Of a stretch of DNA of 64,000 bases, positions 27,191-35,134 are shown one piece after another (position 1 is the first letter of the stretch; every line of letters starts with the position of its first letter). The stretch is from Kitasatospora sp. NBC_01246. Its GTDB lineage: Bacteria; Actinomycetota; Actinomycetes; Streptomycetales; Streptomycetaceae. The notes beneath the pieces were generated by a model that made no database searches, had not been told where the DNA came from, and saw nothing but the letters and a program-made list of their open reading frames with translations. Location of the stretch: assembly GCF_036226505.1 (NCBI RefSeq), contig NZ_CP108484.1:3286001-3350000 (forward strand). The letters run 5' to 3'. A program made the translations under genes and the position numbers.

Positions 27191-27910
27191 ATGTCCGTTT
27201 TCGCAGTGCTCGACCCGGCCGTCGGCCTGGCCCACGACGTCGTCGCCTCCCTCGCCCAGCTGGTGCCCACCGCGCTGGCGATCGTCCTGTTCACCGTCTG
27301 CGTCCGGCTCGCCCTGCACCCGCTGGCGCGGGCGGCCGCGCGCGGCGAGAAGTCGCGGGCCCGGCTCGCGCCGAAGGTCGCCGAGCTGAACCGCAAGCAC
27401 AAGGGCAAGCCGGAGAAGCTCCAGGCCGCGCTCGCCGAGCTGTACCGGGAGGAGAAGGCCTCGCCGTTCGCCGGGTGCCTGCCGATGCTGATCCAGATCC
27501 CGTTCTTCTCGGTGATGTACCGGCTGTTCACCACCCCGAACGACCTGCTCGGCCACACCCTCTTCGGCGTCCCGCTCGGCCTGCACGCGGGCAGCGCGCA
27601 GAGCGCCGCGCAGTGGGTGGTGTTCGGCGCGCTGTACGCCGGGCTGGCCGCCGTGGGGTACGTCAACTTCCGCCGGGCCCGCCGTGCGCAGGCGGCCGCT
27701 CCGAAGCAGCCGGCACAGCCGGGACAGCCCGGGCAGGCCGGACTGATGGCGGTCATGCCGTACCTGTCGTTCGGCACCGTGCTGTTCGCGGCGCTGGTGC
27801 CGCTGGCCGCCGCGCTCTACCTGCTGACCACGTCCGCCTGGTCGGCCGCCGAACGCGGCTGGCTGCACCGGGGCGGGACCGCGCCGGTGCCGGCGGTGGC
27901 GCTGATCTGA
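27191..27910 (+). CDS. YidC/Oxa1-type membrane protein insertase
   Basis: Protein of 239 residues with about five helices. The 60KD_IMP domain shows TALAIVLFTVCVRLALHPL, the cytoplasmic hairpin LAPKVAELNRKHKGKPEKLQ and SPFAGCLPMLIQIPFFSVMY. YidC inserts proteins into the membrane with or without SecYEG. This is probably a paralogue of the essential yidC, which lies at rpmH-rnpA in actinomycetes. GGAGGG lies upstream of ATG 27191. It follows the DUF6412 gene and probably shares its transcript. Confidence 0.9.
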   Translation: MSVFAVLDPAVGLAHDVVASLAQLVPTALAIVLFTVCVRLALHPLARAAARGEKSRARLAPKVAELNRKHKGKPEKLQAALAELYREEKASPFAGCLPMLIQIPFFSVMYRLFTTPNDLLGHTLFGVPLGLHAGSAQSAAQWVVFGALYAGLAAVGYVNFRRARRAQAAAPKQPAQPGQPGQAGLMAVMPYLSFGTVLFAALVPLAAALYLLTTSAWSAAERGWLHRGGTAPVPAVALI

Positions 27911-27964
27911 CCGGCGCGCGGCGCACGGTCCGGCGGCGGGTGGGGCCCCCGCCGCCGGGGCGGC

Positions 27965-28519
27965 TCAGGCGCGCAGCAGGTTGCCGATCACCGCGCGGGC
28001 GATCGTCGCCGGGTCCTCCCCGGCGCGGTCGGGCAGGCTCCCGCTGTTCCACAGCTGGGCGAAGCCGTGGACGATCGACCAGGCCGCCAGTTTGAGCTCG
28101 CGCTCCCGCGCGTGCTGCGGGGCGGACGCCGCGAGCGCGGCGGCGAGGGCCTCGTCGGCGCGGGCCCGGGCGGCGGACAGGTGCGGGTCGTCCGGGTGGT
28201 AGAGGCCGGGCTCGAACATGACCGTGAAGTGGGCGCGGTGCCCGACGGCGAACCGGACGTAGGCGATCCCCGCCCCGGCCAGGTCCGGCCCGGCAGCGCG
28301 TACCGCGTCGGCGAGGAGCTCGTACCCCTGGGCGGCGAGTGCGGTGAGCAGTCCCGCCTTGTCGCCGAAGTGGTGGGCGGGGGCGGCGTGGGAGACGCCG
28401 GCCCGGCGGGCCAGCTCGCGCAGGCTCAGCGCGGCGGGCCCGCTCTGTTCGATGGCCGCGGCGGCGGCGGCGAGCAGGGCATTCCTCAGGTCACCGTGGT
28501 GATAGGGCTGAGCAGACAT
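27965..28519 (-). CDS. TetR/AcrR family transcriptional regulator
   Basis: Repressor of 184 residues. The N-terminal HTH is seen in YHHGDLRNALL and LSLRELARRAGVSHAAPAHHFGDKAGLL; the rest is a helical ligand and dimer domain. ATG 28519 is chosen; ATG 28540 is also possible but lacks a ribosome binding site. It is divergent from a DoxX-like gene across about 105 bp that contain a consensus promoter and a palindrome, so it probably represses that gene. Confidence 0.88.
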   Translation of the reverse strand: MSAQPYHHGDLRNALLAAAAAAIEQSGPAALSLRELARRAGVSHAAPAHHFGDKAGLLTALAAQGYELLADAVRAAGPDLAGAGIAYVRFAVGHRAHFTVMFEPGLYHPDDPHLSAARARADEALAAALAASAPQHARERELKLAAWSIVHGFAQLWNSGSLPDRAGEDPATIARAVIGNLLRA

Positions 28520-28539
28520 GCCCCGATCATAACTTTCCA

Positions 28540-28581
28540 TTGACAAGATGGCGCGGCCGCACCTAACTTGATGGTGTCAAG
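28540..28581 (+). promoter_or_regulatory. Promoter of DoxX gene with candidate TetR operator
   Basis: TTGACA (28540-28545) and TAACTT (28564-28569) are spaced 18 bp. The palindrome CTTGA-N5-TCAAG (28567-28581) overlaps the -10 element and the likely start site, so bound TetR protein would block transcription. Confidence 0.6.
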
Positions 28582-28624
28582 ATGCCCTGCACGCAGGGCA
28601 CCACCCGCACCTTCGGAGGCCGAG

Positions 28625-29056
28625 ATGGCACCCCTGATCGCTCTTGTCGCCGGATTCCTGGCCGCCCGCCTGGCCGGACTGGCGGGTGTGGACGTGCTCG
28701 ACGGCTGGCACCCCGCCCTGCGGGTCGGACTGGCCGCGATGTTCCTGCTCACCGCGTCCGCGCACTTCCTCCCGCGCCTGCGGAGCGGACTCGTCGCCAT
28801 GGTCCCGCCGGACCTGCCCCGGCCGGAGCTGCTGATCACGCTGACCGGCCTGCTGGAGCTGGCCGGCGCCGTCCTGATCCTCGTCCCGGCGACGACCAGG
28901 TTGGCGTCCGCGGGTCTGATCCTCATGATGATCGCGATGTTCCCGGCGAACGTCTCGGCCGCCCGCCGCCGACTCCCCGGCGTCACCCCGATCGGCCCCC
29001 GCACCGCTCTCCAGGTGCTGTTCGTCGCGGCCGCCGCACTGACCTTCGCGGGCTGA
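28625..29056 (+). CDS. DoxX-like small membrane protein
   Basis: Protein of 143 residues with four hydrophobic helices. The family features are RVGLAAMFLLTASAHFLP, LITLTGLLELAGAVLILVP and AGLILMMIAMFPANVSAA. DoxX family proteins are linked to thiol or redox balance; the exact role is unknown. GGAGG lies 5 bp before ATG 28625. It is transcribed divergently from the TetR gene that probably controls it. Confidence 0.82.
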   Translation: MAPLIALVAGFLAARLAGLAGVDVLDGWHPALRVGLAAMFLLTASAHFLPRLRSGLVAMVPPDLPRPELLITLTGLLELAGAVLILVPATTRLASAGLILMMIAMFPANVSAARRRLPGVTPIGPRTALQVLFVAAAALTFAG

Positions 29057-29181
29057 TCCCGTGCCCTCGCGCCTCCGCGCCGGCCCGGCGGCGCCACTTG
29101 GAGACCCGCCCCGGACCGTGGCCACGGCAGGCCGTAGCCTTTGATCGTTTCTGAGTCCGGCCGGACAAGGTGGAGGAATTC

Positions 29182-29952
29182 GTGAAGGTCGCAGCCCCGA
29201 CGTTGGCCGAGATGCGGGAGGTCTGCCAGCCGCAGGCCAAGATGCAGAGCCGCAACGGTGAGCACTGGGCGGGCCGCCTCTACATGCGCCGGATCTCGCT
29301 GCGGACGACGCGGCGGCTGGTGCGGACGTCCGTCTCGCCGAACACCCTGACCTGGGTGATGGTGGTCTGCGGCGTCGGCGCCGGGGCCGCCCTGGTGATC
29401 CCCGGGCTGACGGGCGCGATCCTGGCCGCCCTGCTGTTCCAGGGGTTCCTGCTGTTCGACTGCGTCGACGGCGAGGTGGCCCGCTGGAAGCGGCAGTTCA
29501 GCACGGCGGGCGTGTACGTCGACCGGCTCGGCGCCTACCTGGCCGATGCCGCGCTGATGATCGGTGCGGGCATCCGGGCCGCCCGGGGTGGGTCCGACCT
29601 GTGGATCTCGGTCGGCCTGGCGACGGCGCTGGGCGTCGTCCTGCTGAAGGCCTCCACCGACCTGGTCGACGTGGCCCGGGCCCGCAGCGGGCTGGCGCCC
29701 GCCGACGAGGAGTCGACCCAGCCGCGCTCGCAGGGCATCGCCACCGCGCGACGGTTCGCCTCCATCTTCAAGATCCACCGGGTGACCAACGGCATCGAGG
29801 CCTCGCTGGTGCTGCTGGCCACGGCGGTGGCGGACGCGGCGGTCGGCGACCTCGGGCCGACCCGGATCGCGCTGGCCGCGATCGCGGTGATCACCTGGGG
29901 GATGGTCGTCGCCCACCTGGCGTCGATCCTCTCCTCGTCGCGCCTGCGCTGA
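29182..29952 (+). CDS. CDP-alcohol phosphatidyltransferase family protein
   Basis: Membrane enzyme of 256 residues. The signature begins DCVDGEVAR (Asp93, Asp96, Gly97, Arg101), then Gly110 and Asp114. The fourth aspartate, expected at residue 118, is Ala. About six helices follow. The family joins CDP-linked lipids or polyols to an alcohol. GTG 29170 is in frame, but GGAGG (29172-29176) sits 5 bp before GTG 29182, which is chosen. It stands alone. Confidence 0.83.
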   Translation: MKVAAPTLAEMREVCQPQAKMQSRNGEHWAGRLYMRRISLRTTRRLVRTSVSPNTLTWVMVVCGVGAGAALVIPGLTGAILAALLFQGFLLFDCVDGEVARWKRQFSTAGVYVDRLGAYLADAALMIGAGIRAARGGSDLWISVGLATALGVVLLKASTDLVDVARARSGLAPADEESTQPRSQGIATARRFASIFKIHRVTNGIEASLVLLATAVADAAVGDLGPTRIALAAIAVITWGMVVAHLASILSSSRLR

Positions 29953-30054
29953 CCGGCCACCGGACCGTCCCGGCGCGGTCGGCGGCGTCGCGGCGCAGGG
30001 CGTCGCTCCTCGCCTGGCAGACCGCGCCGACGACGGCGGACAGGACGATCAGGC

Positions 30055-30330
30055 TCAGGAGTCCGAGCACGGCGGACTCGTCGAGATGGCGCCGAGGGGC
30101 CTGCCGCAGCGCCAGCCCAGCCGCCAGGCGAGGCCGTGCATGAGGTCCTCGGCCTGCCGGGTGGTGAGACGGAAGACGAGTTGCTCGTCGGGATCCGCAC
30201 CGACGGGGTCGTCGACGGCCAGCCGGAGCTGGACGGCGGCGTCCGGGGAGGGTTCGACGGCGAGGTAGGGGACGGTGGTGGTGGCGGCCTCGTGAGGCCG
30301 CGGGGGAACGGGCAGGTGGACGACGTTCAC
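30055..30330 (-). CDS. Hypothetical protein coupled to ATPase gene
   Basis: Protein of 91 residues with no recognised domain. It has a Pro/His-rich start and a middle VQLRLAVDDPVGADPDEQLVFRL. Its GTG overlaps the stop of the upstream ATP-binding protein gene in a GTGA arrangement, which supports translation by coupling. The function is unknown. Confidence 0.65.
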   Translation of the reverse strand: MNVVHLPVPPRPHEAATTTVPYLAVEPSPDAAVQLRLAVDDPVGADPDEQLVFRLTTRQAEDLMHGLAWRLGWRCGRPLGAISTSPPCSDS

Positions 30331-30689
30331 GCGACGGCGTCCAGCTCGAACCAGACGGCCTTGCCGCGCTTGCAGGGCTCGGCGCCCCACCGGTGGGTGA
30401 GGCCCTCGATGAGCTGGAGGCCGCGCCCGCACTCGGCGAGGTCGGAGGGGTGGCGCTGCTCAGGCAGCTCGCAGCTGTCGTCGTTCACGGAGACCCGCAG
30501 CGTGGTGTCGTTGATGAACACCAGGACGACTGGCGAGGACGTCCGGCCGTGCCGCCAGGCGTTCACGATGAGTTCGGCGAGCGCGAGTTCGGCGTCGGCG
30601 ATGACCTCGGGGTGCCAGCCGCTCCGCGCCATGGCGCTGCGGAGGCCCTCGCGGGCGAGGGTGAGGGAAGGGGAGTTGCGATTACACAC
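30327..30689 (-). CDS. ATP-binding protein (RsbW-like HATPase)
   Basis: GHKL-type kinase domain of 120 residues like serine-protein kinase/anti-sigma factors. The N-box is ELALAELIVNAWRHG, and the glycine box is ECGRGLQLIEGL. Such genes commonly accompany XRE/DUF397 genes in the whiJ/abaA-type clusters of Streptomyces. GTG 30689 has GGGAG 7 bp upstream; the frame is open to 30746 but without a ribosome binding site. It is divergent from the XRE regulator. Confidence 0.85.
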   Translation of the reverse strand: MCNRNSPSLTLAREGLRSAMARSGWHPEVIADAELALAELIVNAWRHGRTSSPVVLVFINDTTLRVSVNDDSCELPEQRHPSDLAECGRGLQLIEGLTHRWGAEPCKRGKAVWFELDAVA

Positions 30690-30878
30690 GGGGAATCTCC
30701 CTGCGGTGTAGGGGGGGCACACCGGTGAGGGTGTCGCCGTGAGCAAGTCCGCAGCGGCGCTGGAAGGACCACATACGGATGCTCTTCGGTGCCCGGGCAG
30801 CAGGTACCAACTGCCCTAGGGGTTGGCGTTACTGACAACCCGTTCGGTGAGCGGTGCATCACAGACTGTAGGGCATGC

Positions 30879-30915
30879 GAGGGACATGTACCACCCGGTC
30901 TAGTACATGTCCCTC
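30879..30915. promoter_or_regulatory. 13-bp inverted repeat, candidate operator of whiJ-like cluster
   Basis: GAGGGACATGTAC (30879-30891) and GTACATGTCCCTC (30903-30915) are perfect mirror arms around an 11-bp spacer. The repeat sits in the 271-bp divergent region between the ATPase and XRE genes, 45 bp before the XRE start. A two-turn spaced palindrome is typical of a dimeric HTH regulator. Confidence 0.65.
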
Positions 30916-30960
30916 TCTGCAACTGGACTCCCAGCACGGTCGCGATGGATGCTTGACCCC

Positions 30961-31806
30961 ATGTCATCTCCCCCGACTGCACGACGGCAGCGCATCGGTT
31001 CCGAACTACGCAAGATGCGCGACGCTGCGGGTGTCACGACTGCTGAGGCCGCCGCAGTCCTCGGCCTGGCCCGCACGAAGGTCACGCTCATCGAGCAGGG
31101 GAGCTACACAGTGACTCCCGAGCGAGTGATCGCCCTTGCCGACAGATACAAGGAATCCGATTCCGAGTACGTCAACGCTCTCGCCGAGATGGCAGGTGAG
31201 CGAGCCAAGGGCTGGTGGGAAGAGTATCGGGAATCCGTACCGGCAGGGTTTCTGGAAATCGCCGAGTTCGAGTTCCATGCCAAGGGCATGCACTCATACC
31301 AGATCTGCCATCCACCCGGCCCCATGCAAACCGAACGCTACAGCAGGGCTGTCTTCGTGGAGGCTCAGCCGCCACTTACGCCTCGAATCATCGAGACTCG
31401 CGTCGAGCATCGCATGAAGCGATCCAAGATTCTCATGACGGGCGGCGCCGAGCCATACACGGCACTGGTTCACGAAGCGGCTCTTCGCATGCGCTTCGGG
31501 GGTCGCGAGGTCACTCGCGAGCAGCTGGACTGGATGCTTGAACTCTCACATCTTCCCCATGTGACTTTGCGCGTTGTGCCCTTCGAATCAGGAGGATTCG
31601 TAGGATCCGGCCAGGCGATCATCTATGCAAATGGTCCAGTGCCACGCCTTGATACGGTCCAGTACGACTCCGTGGATGGGCCGATCTACCTCCACTCAAC
31701 GGAGTACTTGGACAAGTACAGCGCGATCATAGCGAAGATGACCGATAGGTCTCTTTCCGCTGATGATTCACGCGACCTGATCTCAACCATCAAGAGGGAG
31801 ATTTAG
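30961..31806 (+). CDS. XRE-family regulator with DUF5753 (WhiJ-like)
   Basis: DNA-binding protein of 281 residues. An HTH_XRE domain (about residues 12-66, RQRIGSELRKMRDAAGVTTAEAA) is followed by the DUF5753 domain, with WWEEYRESVPAGFLEIAEFE, HSYQICHPPGPMQTERYSRA and VTLRVVPFESGG. WhiJ-like regulators control development in Streptomyces and act with a DUF397 partner. ATG 30961 is preferred; in-frame ATGs at 30907 and 30946 lie within or just after the inverted repeat. No strong ribosome binding site is seen. GC content is visibly below the surroundings. The DUF397 gene follows after 4 bp. Confidence 0.9.
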   Translation: MSSPPTARRQRIGSELRKMRDAAGVTTAEAAAVLGLARTKVTLIEQGSYTVTPERVIALADRYKESDSEYVNALAEMAGERAKGWWEEYRESVPAGFLEIAEFEFHAKGMHSYQICHPPGPMQTERYSRAVFVEAQPPLTPRIIETRVEHRMKRSKILMTGGAEPYTALVHEAALRMRFGGREVTREQLDWMLELSHLPHVTLRVVPFESGGFVGSGQAIIYANGPVPRLDTVQYDSVDGPIYLHSTEYLDKYSAIIAKMTDRSLSADDSRDLISTIKREI

Positions 31807-31810
31807 GCCA

Positions 31811-31996
31811 ATGGAGAACCTTTCTTGGATGCGCCCTGCCGCGTGCGCCAACTCCAACAACTGCCCCGAGGTGGCCATCACCGCCGACACCGTCTACCTC
31901 CGCAGCAGCCTCCAGCCCTCCTCCGTCGCCCAACTCACCACCGACGAGTGGCGTGACCTCCTCGCCGGGATCCGCAACGGCGAGTTCGACGTCTGA
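31811..31996 (+). CDS. DUF397 protein (BldB/AbaA-OrfD-like)
   Basis: Small protein of 61 residues. The family core is seen as NCPEVAITADTVYLRSS and TTDEWRDLLAGIRNGEFDV. DUF397 proteins, including BldB, work with DUF5753 XRE regulators in sporulation and antibiotic control or as toxin-like partners. It starts 4 bp after the regulator's stop, so the two form an operon. Its codon use is back to high GC. Confidence 0.88.
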   Translation: MENLSWMRPAACANSNNCPEVAITADTVYLRSSLQPSSVAQLTTDEWRDLLAGIRNGEFDV

Positions 31997-32052
31997 CACC
32001 CGGGCCCGCCCGGGCCTCACCCCCTCTCCACCGGGGCCCGGGGCCCGGGGCG

Positions 32053-32058
32053 TAGTGT
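32053..32058 (+). promoter_or_regulatory. -10 element for leaderless PH-domain gene
   Basis: TAGTGT ends 7 bp before GTG 32066, and no ribosome binding site is present. This spacing is typical of a leaderless actinomycete transcript. The GC-rich block before it (31998-32050) holds CCCGGG-type hairpins that may end the DUF397 transcript. Confidence 0.4.
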
Positions 32059-32065
32059 GCGAACG

Positions 32066-32635
32066 GTGATCGAACTGAGCTTCCGGGGGAAAGACCGGTA
32101 TCGCCCGTCCTGGCTTCACCTCGGCGTCCTCTGCCTGGTGTTGGCCGTGGAGGGAGTGTTCGCCGCCTACCGTCTCGGCCCGGCGGGCTTCGGCTGGGTG
32201 CTCGGCGGGACCCTGGTGCTGGTCGGCCTCGCCACCTTCGTCGTGCTCCGGTCCTGGACCACCGTCGACGCCTCCGGCATCACCATCTGCTGGGGCCTCG
32301 GGCGCGGCCGCACCTATCCCTGGCACGAGATCCGCTGGATCGACATCCGCGAGACCGACAACCAGTACGGGTACTCGCTCGTGCCCCGGATCTACCTCAC
32401 GAACGGCCGGCGCCGCTCACTGCCCGGGCTCCAGCACAGCGACATCTACCCCTCCCCCGACTTCCAGGTGGACTTCCAGCGCATCCTCAACTGGTGGGAG
32501 CTGAGCACGGATCCGAGCATCCGTGTCCAGCCGTCGAAGCAACTCCGCGACCGGGTGGGCCCCATGGCGGTCGGGATGATCGCCGGCCTCCTCATCGCGG
32601 TCGTCGTCGGACTCGTCTTCGTCCTGAAGAACTGA
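32066..32635 (+). CDS. PH-domain membrane protein
   Basis: Protein of 189 residues. Two N-terminal helices (about 15-60) are followed by a bacterial PH-like domain with TTVDASGITICWGLGRGRT and YPWHEIRWIDIRE, then a C-terminal helix near 165-188. The function is unknown; such proteins are common in actinomycetes. GTG 32066 is used as start for the likely leaderless mRNA; GTG 32057 is an alternative. Confidence 0.75.
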   Translation: MIELSFRGKDRYRPSWLHLGVLCLVLAVEGVFAAYRLGPAGFGWVLGGTLVLVGLATFVVLRSWTTVDASGITICWGLGRGRTYPWHEIRWIDIRETDNQYGYSLVPRIYLTNGRRRSLPGLQHSDIYPSPDFQVDFQRILNWWELSTDPSIRVQPSKQLRDRVGPMAVGMIAGLLIAVVVGLVFVLKN

Positions 32636-32675
32636 CCCGGCTCCGAACCGAATCCGACCCGAAAGGACACCCTGC

Positions 32676-33002
32676 ATGACCAGCCCGCAGGACGTGGTCG
32701 AGCAGCAGCTCACCGCCTACAACGGTCACGACATCGACGCCTTCGTCGCCACCTACGCCGAGGACGTCCTCGTTCTGCGGCGGGACGGCAGCCGACTGGA
32801 GGGCCGCCAGGCACTGCGCGACACCTACACCCGGCAGTTCGCCGCAGGCCGCTGCCGGGCGGAGATCGTGGGACGGCTCACCGAGGGCGACTGGGTGGTC
32901 GACCACGAAGTCGCCCACGGCCTGTCCGACGAACCGGTCCGCGTCCTGGTGGCCTACCGGGTCCGCGAAGGCCTCATCGACCGCGTCGAGTTCCTCGGCT
33001 GA
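32676..33002 (+). CDS. NTF2/SnoaL-like protein
   Basis: Small cone-shaped fold protein of 108 residues. The start SPQDVVEQQLTAYNGHDIDAFVATYAEDV and the middle EGRQALRDTYTRQFA are typical of the SnoaL-like/steroid isomerase-like family. The ligand or reaction is unknown. AAAGGA precedes ATG 32676. It lies 40 bp after the PH-domain gene and may share its transcript. Confidence 0.82.
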   Translation: MTSPQDVVEQQLTAYNGHDIDAFVATYAEDVLVLRRDGSRLEGRQALRDTYTRQFAAGRCRAEIVGRLTEGDWVVDHEVAHGLSDEPVRVLVAYRVREGLIDRVEFLG

Positions 33003-33008
33003 GCCCGC

Positions 33009-33064
33009 GCACCCTGCTCGCCCCACCCTGCTCGCCGCACCCTGCTCGCCCCGCCCTGCTCGAC
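33009..33064. repeat. 14-bp tandem repeat, four copies
   Basis: Units of the form GCACCCTGCTCGCC start at 33009, 33023, 33037 and 33051, with one to three mismatches. The array fills the short gap between convergent NTF2-like and ABC ATPase genes. Confidence 0.85.
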
Positions 33065-33076
33065 CGCCCTCACCCG

Positions 33077-34168
33077 TCACCCCGCCGACAACAGGGCGGT
33101 GAGCACCTCCTCCGGATCAGGGCCGTGCACCGTCAGCGCCTCCGCGCGGACGGCGGCGAGGTCCAGGGCATCCAGCACGGCCTTCACCGTGACGATCGAG
33201 TTGTCGCCGGGTATGGACAGCGCCAGCGCCTCCTCGTCCGGCGCCGCGTAGTCGAAGAGCGCTGCGGCCGCCCGGAGTTCGGCCCGGCCGGCGAAGCTCA
33301 GCCGCAGGTGACTGCCCGGGACGAACCGCTTCAGCTCGGCCGCCGTGCCCTCGGCCACGATCCGGCCACCGTTGAGCACGGCCGTCCGGTCGGCGACCCG
33401 GTCCGCCTCCTCCAGGTGCCGCGTGGTGAGCAGGACGGTGAGGCCGTGGTCGGTGGCGAGGCCCCGGACCGACTCCCCCAGCGCCTGCCGGCCGGCCGCG
33501 TCGAGGCCGGCGGTCGGCTCGTCGAGCAGGACGACCCGAGGCTCCCCGACCAGCGCCATCGCCAGATCCAGCGTGCGCAGCACGCCGACCGGGAGACCGG
33601 CGGCCGCTCCGTTCGCCACCTCGCTCAGCTCGAAGCGCCGCAGCAGCTCCGCGACCCTCCTGCGCCCCTCCCGACGACCCAGGTGGTGAAGGTCCGCCAT
33701 CAGGAGCAGGTTCTCCTCGGCGGTGAGCAGCTTGTCCACCGCCGAGACCTGGCCGACGACACCGATCGCCCGCCGGACCTCACCCGCGCCCCGAACTCCG
33801 CCCACGCCCCGGACCGCACCCGCACCCGCACCCCGAACTCCGCCCACGCCCCGGACCGCACCCGCACCCGCGCCCCGAGCCCTGCCCCCTCGCAGGGCCC
33901 TGCCCGCTTGCGGGACCCGGCCCGCCCGCTGCACCAGCTCGTGCCCGGCCACCCGCACCACCCCGCCGTCGGCCGGGACGAGCGTGGAGAGGATCCGCAC
34001 GACGGTGCTCTTCCCGGCTGCCCTCGCCCCGAGGAGTGCGAACACCGTGCCCTCGGGGACCGTCAGGTCGATGCCGTCCAACACCACTCTCCCCCCGTAG
34101 GACTTGGTCAGTCCGGCCACGGAGACCGCCGCCGTGATCGGGGCGGCGGGGACCGGCCTCAGGGTCAT
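33077..34168 (-). CDS. DrrA-like ABC ATPase with repeat insertion and altered motifs
   Basis: ATPase-like protein of 363 residues resembling daunorubicin-resistance type subunits. Walker A is GARAAGKST and Walker B is VVLLDEPTAGLD, with H-loop LLTTRHLEEADRV. The signature motif, normally LSGG-like, reads LPVGV. A Gly/Ala/Arg/Val-rich insertion of about 50 residues, from a 42-bp tandem repeat, splits the region between VAGHELVQRA and VRRAIGVVGQ. No permease gene is adjacent. GGAGG precedes ATG 34168. It is third in an operon with the RHH and DUF4097 genes. It may be a functionally relaxed ATPase. Confidence 0.85.
   Translation of the reverse strand: MTLRPVPAAPITAAVSVAGLTKSYGGRVVLDGIDLTVPEGTVFALLGARAAGKSTVVRILSTLVPADGGVVRVAGHELVQRAGRVPQAGRALRGGRARGAGAGAVRGVGGVRGAGAGAVRGVGGVRGAGEVRRAIGVVGQVSAVDKLLTAEENLLLMADLHHLGRREGRRRVAELLRRFELSEVANGAAAGLPVGVLRTLDLAMALVGEPRVVLLDEPTAGLDAAGRQALGESVRGLATDHGLTVLLTTRHLEEADRVADRTAVLNGGRIVAEGTAAELKRFVPGSHLRLSFAGRAELRAAAALFDYAAPDEEALALSIPGDNSIVTVKAVLDALDLAAVRAEALTVHGPDPEEVLTALLSAG
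33789..33872. repeat. 42-bp tandem repeat inside ABC ATPase gene
   Basis: Two nearly perfect 42-bp units (33789-33830 and 33831-33872) are followed by a partial third. They encode two 14-residue copies of a Gly/Ala/Val/Arg-rich segment and keep the frame open. Confidence 0.92.
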
Positions 34169-34216
34169 GGCTCACGCCTCCTTCGCTACCGGGTACGCCG
34201 GGCCGTGACCGGGTGG

Positions 34217-35053
34217 TCAGGAGCGCCGGATCACGATGTCACCGAGCTGCGTCCGCCCCCGGATCTCGACCCGCTCCGTCGCCTCGCCGGGGCCCGCCGC
34301 GGCGCCGAGCGAGTTGCGGAGGCTACCGAGCTTGGTGTGGACGTCGAGCCAGGCGGCCGTGCCCTCGCGGATGCCGACCTCCAGCTCGCCGATGGCGCTC
34401 TGCAGGACGACCCGCCCGCGGACCACCTCACCGATCCGGATGGCGCCCTGGGCCGTCTTGATGTCCACGTCCCCGAGGGCCGCGCCGACCTGGATCTGGC
34501 CGTTGGAGGAGTTGACCTTGAGGTCCCCGCCGGCCTCGCCGATCACCGTCTCGCCGTTGAGGTTCTTCACCGTCACCGTGCCCGCCACGGTGCCGATCTC
34601 GACCCGGCCGGAGCCGTTGACCTCGGCGTCCCCGTCGGCCCGCCGCAGCCGGACGTCGCCGTGGTCCGTCCGCAGGTGGACGGAGTCCGCGTGCTCGACC
34701 TGGATCCGGCCGACCGACGTCCGCACCCGGCAGTCGCCCAGCAGCCCCTCGCAGAGGAAGTCCCCCATCGGCGCGTTGCCGTGGACCTCCGAGCCGGCCG
34801 GCAGCTCGACGGTGACATCGACCGAGCCCGCCCGCCCGAAGAGCGAGCGCTTCTTCGGGCCCTTCACCACCAGGGCGCCGCCCGCGTAACTGATCCTGGT
34901 CTGCTCCGCGGCCTTGACGTCCGCCTCGACCGCCGGGTCCGCCGGCCGGACCTCGACCACGGTGTCCGTGCGCTTGCCCGCGGCGATCCGGACGGACGCG
35001 ATGTCGAACTCGATGGTGGCGCTGATCGGGCCGGGAGTGTCGAAAGAAGGCAT
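34217..35053 (-). CDS. DUF4097 family beta-helix protein
   Basis: Protein of 278 residues made of short repeated beta strands such as GDVRLRRADGDAEVNGSG and GDVDIKTAQGAIRIGEV, forming a DUF4097 adhesin-like beta solenoid. No signal peptide is evident, so it is probably cytoplasmic. Its role is unknown. It is regularly found in actinomycetes beside the RHH gene seen here and an ABC ATPase, with a gap of about 80 bp before and 48 bp after. Confidence 0.85.
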   Translation of the reverse strand: MPSFDTPGPISATIEFDIASVRIAAGKRTDTVVEVRPADPAVEADVKAAEQTRISYAGGALVVKGPKKRSLFGRAGSVDVTVELPAGSEVHGNAPMGDFLCEGLLGDCRVRTSVGRIQVEHADSVHLRTDHGDVRLRRADGDAEVNGSGRVEIGTVAGTVTVKNLNGETVIGEAGGDLKVNSSNGQIQVGAALGDVDIKTAQGAIRIGEVVRGRVVLQSAIGELEVGIREGTAAWLDVHTKLGSLRNSLGAAAGPGEATERVEIRGRTQLGDIVIRRS

Positions 35054-35134
35054 GGCTGTCCCGTTCTCTTGGCTCTGATGGATGAACCCGCCGGTCGGAC
35101 GGGGTGGAAGGAGAAGGAGTGGGAAGCGCGGAAC

